A DNA stretch of 15,084 nt. Origin: Dehalococcoidia bacterium UBA1151. GTDB lineage: Bacteria > Chloroflexota > Dehalococcoidia > Lucifugimonadales > Lucifugimonadaceae. Position 1 is the stretch's first letter, and every line of letters starts with the position of its first letter. Shown one piece after another: positions 12,359 to 15,084 of the stretch. A program made the position numbers and the translations under genes. The notes beneath the pieces are model-generated. The model had not been told where the DNA came from. It saw nothing but the letters and a program-made list of their open reading frames with translations, and ran no database searches. The stretch spans positions 693-15,776 of the forward strand of contig DBZV01000132.1 in the NCBI GenBank assembly GCA_002311865.1, read 5' to 3'.

Positions 12359-14914
12359 TCAGGACGTGTAAACAGGGGACTGCTCCACGGACGGGTCCGG
12401 CCCGCCGGGATTCTGGGGCTCTGGACTACGTGCCAGTCGCAGCGAATTCGTGACTACAGTGACAGAACTGATCGCCATTGCGGCAGCCGCAGCGATGGGA
12501 TTCAGGAATCCCACTTCCCCCAGCAACGGCTGCAGGTATCCGGGCACGGTGCCGTCTGAAAAGACCGGGTAGAGGACGCCCGCTGCAATGGGGATCAGCA
12601 GAACGTTATAGAAGAACGCCCAGAAGAGGTTCTGCTTGATGGTCCGCATCGTGGCACGGCTCAGGTCTATAGCGCGTGGCACGTTGGTCAAGTCGTTGCC
12701 CATCAGCGCAATGTCGGCCGTTTCGATTGCCACGTCCGTTCCGGTGCCGATCGCGATTCCGACATCCGCCAGTGCCAGCGCGGGCGCGTCGTTGATGCCA
12801 TCGCCAACCATTGCCACCACGTGACCCTCGCGTTGGAGTCGTTCGATCTCCGCTGACTTCTCATCTGGCTTTACTTCCGCGACTACCGTGTCGATTCCAA
12901 CCTGATCTGCAACTACCTTCGCCGTCTGGTAGCGGTCGCCGGAGAGCATCACAACGTGAATCCCGCGGCCCCGCAGACCGGCGATTGCGGCCGGTGCGGT
13001 CGCCTTGATGCCATCGGCAATGCCAATTACCCCGGCTAACGTCCCATCGCGGGCGACTAGCACTGGTGTCTGGCCCTTTGCCGATATGCTCTCGACGCGA
13101 TCAGACTCCCTGAGATCGATACCGTTGTCGAACATGTATTCGGTATTACCTATAAGTACGGTGGCGCCATCAACACTTGCGCTTGCGCCCTTCCCGGGCT
13201 CCGAGACGAATATCGAAGATTTCGGGGCATCTATCGTTCTCGTTTTCGCCGCTGAAACGATGGCGTCTGCAAGCGGATGTTCAGAATTCATCTCAACAGA
13301 TGCAGCGATGGCCAGGAGCTCTCCTTCGCTCATACCGTAGGCCTCAAGCGAGGCGACGCCCGGTTTTCCCTCTGTGATGGTGCCGGTCTTGTCCAGCACC
13401 ACGGTATCCACCTTGTGCGCCGTCTCCAGCGCCTCAGCGTTCTTGATGAGAATGCCGTTTTCGGCCGCTCTGCCCATGCCGACCATAACGGCGGTGGGCG
13501 TTGCCAGGCCAAGAGCGCATGGGCACGCGATCACCAGCATCGCCACCGCGACCAGTACTGCGTTCAGCGGTGCCGGGTCGGGGCCGAAGATCGCCCAGAC
13601 GGCGAATCCAATTGCCGCGGCACTGAGCACCACGGGTACGAACCGGGCCGTGACAGCATCGACGAGTCGCTGCACCGGAGCCCTGGAGCCCTGAGCCTGC
13701 TCCACGAGCCGCACGATTCCAGCCAGCGCGGTCTCGCTACCCACGCGTGTGGCGCGGAAGGTGAGCACTCCGGTGCCGTTGACGGTTCCAGCGTAGACGG
13801 GGTCATCGATAGTTTTGGTCACGGGCATGCTCTCGCCAGTGAGCATCGCCTCGTCGATGGTTGACGAGCCACTGAGGACAACGCCGTCGACCGGAACCTG
13901 GTCCCCCGGCTTGATCATAACTTCCATGCCGTTCGTCACTTCGTACAGCTGAACGCGCACCTGTTCATCGTTTTCGATGATGGTTGCGGTACGAGGTTGC
14001 AGGCCGATCAGTCGCTTGATGGCGGCTGAGGTGCGGCCGCGCGCCCTTGCTTCCAGGAAGCGGCCAAGCAGGATCAGCCCAGTGATGCTGGCGGATACGT
14101 CGAAGTACGTGCCAGTATCGTGCCCGGCAAACAGCGTGGCCTGTGAGATCTCATCCCGCGCCAGTGTGACAGCAACGCTGAACACGTAGGCGGTTGTGGT
14201 GCCCACCGCGATTAGCGTATTCATGTTGGTGGTGCGGTTCTTGAGCGCGCCCCAGGCGCCCCGGTAGAACGAGGCGCCAGCCCAGAACTGCACCGGAGTG
14301 GCGATGCCCCAGAGAATGACATTGATCAGCGTAGGTGGCATGAGTTCCAACGCAGAGATGGCGGTATAGCGCATGATCAGCATCATCGCCACCGCAGACG
14401 CCAGAGCAAAAATCATGCGATTGCGAACGTCTCGAATCCCTGCGGCGCGACTCTGCTCCTCGTCCTCTCCCTCAATCTCGATTGAGCCAACGGAGAAACC
14501 GGCGACTCCCAGCGCGCCTTTCAGGTCTGCCAGTTCAACGGTTCTGGACAGGGCAGTCAGGTGCAGAAGCGAGGCGATCGGGTCGCTCTCCGCCGCGATA
14601 ATTCCCGGGATTTCGTTTGCAGCTGCAAGGGCCGCATCGTACTCAGCAGGCTCGGTGAGATCTCCGATTGCGACTGCGATTGAGTCGGTGGCGACACCGT
14701 AGCCGGCTCCGCGCACTGCGGCGATGAGCAGGTTCGGGGATATCTCCGCGGCGGTGACCGTAGCGCTCTCGGACGCAAGGCTAACCTCGACATCTTCAAC
14801 GCCATTCACCCGCTCAAGCGCATTCGCCACGGTGGTGACGCAGGCAGCACACGTCATTCCGGTGATGGGGACGGTCAGGATGTCGTTATCGTTAGGGTTG
14901 ATAACTTTGCTCAT
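12359..14914 (-). CDS. copA: Cu(I)-translocating P1B-type ATPase
   Basis: An 851-residue membrane pump exporting Cu(I) with ATP. The N-terminal metal-binding domain has GMTCAAC (19-25, Cys22/Cys25). A second region (about 80-147) looks like another such domain but without any CxxC. Membrane helices start near 165. Then come LTGES (358-362, actuator), the ion-site CPC at 464-466 in VIACPCALGLATPTA, the phosphorylation motif DKTGT (508-512), EHP (545-547, nucleotide domain) and GDGINDAPAL (704-713). The last helices carry FFYN (767-770) and MAISS (813-817), the Tyr-Asn and Met-Ser-Ser set typical of Cu(I) specificity. ATG 14914 overlaps the csoR stop by 4 bp (ATGA), with little Shine-Dalgarno of its own, so translation is probably coupled. 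Regulation by CsoR is expected from the operon. Confidence 0.97.
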   Translation of the reverse strand: MSKVINPNDNDILTVPITGMTCAACVTTVANALERVNGVEDVEVSLASESATVTAAEISPNLLIAAVRGAGYGVATDSIAVAIGDLTEPAEYDAALAAANEIPGIIAAESDPIASLLHLTALSRTVELADLKGALGVAGFSVGSIEIEGEDEEQSRAAGIRDVRNRMIFALASAVAMMLIMRYTAISALELMPPTLINVILWGIATPVQFWAGASFYRGAWGALKNRTTNMNTLIAVGTTTAYVFSVAVTLARDEISQATLFAGHDTGTYFDVSASITGLILLGRFLEARARGRTSAAIKRLIGLQPRTATIIENDEQVRVQLYEVTNGMEVMIKPGDQVPVDGVVLSGSSTIDEAMLTGESMPVTKTIDDPVYAGTVNGTGVLTFRATRVGSETALAGIVRLVEQAQGSRAPVQRLVDAVTARFVPVVLSAAAIGFAVWAIFGPDPAPLNAVLVAVAMLVIACPCALGLATPTAVMVGMGRAAENGILIKNAEALETAHKVDTVVLDKTGTITEGKPGVASLEAYGMSEGELLAIAASVEMNSEHPLADAIVSAAKTRTIDAPKSSIFVSEPGKGASASVDGATVLIGNTEYMFDNGIDLRESDRVESISAKGQTPVLVARDGTLAGVIGIADGIKATAPAAIAGLRGRGIHVVMLSGDRYQTAKVVADQVGIDTVVAEVKPDEKSAEIERLQREGHVVAMVGDGINDAPALALADVGIAIGTGTDVAIETADIALMGNDLTNVPRAIDLSRATMRTIKQNLFWAFFYNVLLIPIAAGVLYPVFSDGTVPGYLQPLLGEVGFLNPIAAAAAMAISSVTVVTNSLRLARSPEPQNPGGPDPSVEQSPVYTS

Positions 14915-15084
14915 CGTTCGATGTTCTTCACGGCGTAAAGTTCGACCAATTCCTTCAGCACTTCATCCTCGCGGCCATTCTTGACACCATCGATAACGCA
15001 GGTGTGCAGGTGGCCTTCCAGCAGGCGAGTTTCAAGCTTGTCGATCGCGGCTTTGATTGCGTGGGTCTGTTTCAGGATGTCGAC
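14911..15084 (-). CDS. csoR: CsoR-family copper-sensing repressor, C-terminal part (cut by window edge)
   Basis: The last 57 codons of a gene entering from the right edge. It reads VDILKQTHAIKAAIDKLETR, then LLEGHLHTCVIDGVK and a terminal helix DEVLKELVELYAV. This matches the all-helical CsoR/RcnR family: VD-LKQ-A--A follows the first ligand Cys (CVD in CsoR), which would be the residue just outside the window. H25-x3-C29 of the fragment (GHLHTC) corresponds to the His and second Cys of the Cu(I) site, which supports copper rather than nickel/cobalt or formaldehyde sensing. When Cu(I) binds, the tetramer releases its operator and copA is expressed. Its TGA overlaps the copA ATG. The operator and promoter must lie beyond the window. 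Confidence 0.88.
   Translation of the reverse strand, partial: VDILKQTHAIKAAIDKLETRLLEGHLHTCVIDGVKNGREDEVLKELVELYAVKNIER

Noticed and set aside
13277..13864. 195-codon plus-strand frame opposite copA
   Set aside because: Antisense to the CPC and DKTGT region of CopA; composition typical of a shadow frame.
1..15084. Defence island, prophage or transposon
   Set aside because: No nuclease, methylase, integrase, transposase or phage structural motif in any frame I read; the content is metabolic, surface and copper-homeostasis genes.

Overview
The window looks like chromosomal DNA from a moderately GC-rich bacterium. My best guess is an uncultured marine or freshwater Chloroflexota lineage close to Dehalococcoidia/SAR202. 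This is inference: two different enolase-superfamily sugar-acid dehydratase-like genes lie within 8 kb (SAR202 genomes are known for expansions of this superfamily), together with an S9 peptidase of the acylaminoacyl-peptidase type, tandem kelch lipoproteins and several small orphan proteins. No 16S or other phylogenetic marker is present.

Layout. At the left edge (1-218, minus) is the 5' part of a metallo-beta-lactamase-fold hydrolase. It carries an apparent one-base frameshift at a run of six C and leaves the window exactly at its HxHxDH motif. Divergent from it, on the plus strand, is a tight three-gene run (329-4643): a 94-residue orphan protein, a mandelate racemase/muconate lactonizing enzyme family protein and phosphoenolpyruvate carboxylase (ppc). 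ppc meets the next minus-strand gene tail to tail, the two sharing a CTAG that holds both stop codons.

From 10406 down to 4640 the minus strand carries an S9 serine peptidase, a galactonate-dehydratase-like enolase-superfamily enzyme, and two paralogous lipoproteins with seven kelch-like motifs each. The lipoproteins overlap by 8 bp, and the ribosome binding site of the second lies in the last codons of the first. The order suggests one or two transcripts that combine sugar-acid and peptide catabolism with surface beta-propeller proteins.

From 10557 to 11256 are two small plus-strand orphans; one has a CxCxxC motif and a poly-Lys/Arg tail. At 11265-11569 (minus) is a decayed small gene with an intact Shine-Dalgarno, one frameshift and one in-frame stop; I recovered it by reading across frames. 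A tRNA-Asp(GTC) follows, with its own promoter and a strong hairpin terminator.

The right end (11792-15084, minus) is a copper-homeostasis module: csoR (C-terminal part), copA, a YHS-domain metal-binding protein and a CGYC glutaredoxin. csoR and copA overlap by 4 bp (ATGA). CsoR would sense Cu(I) and derepress; CopA exports Cu(I); the YHS protein and the glutaredoxin probably buffer or handle copper and thiols. I see no CRISPR, insertion sequence, prophage or defence system. The most unusual items are the kelch lipoprotein pair, the degenerate second metal-binding domain of CopA, the CxCxxC/polybasic protein and the two broken genes.
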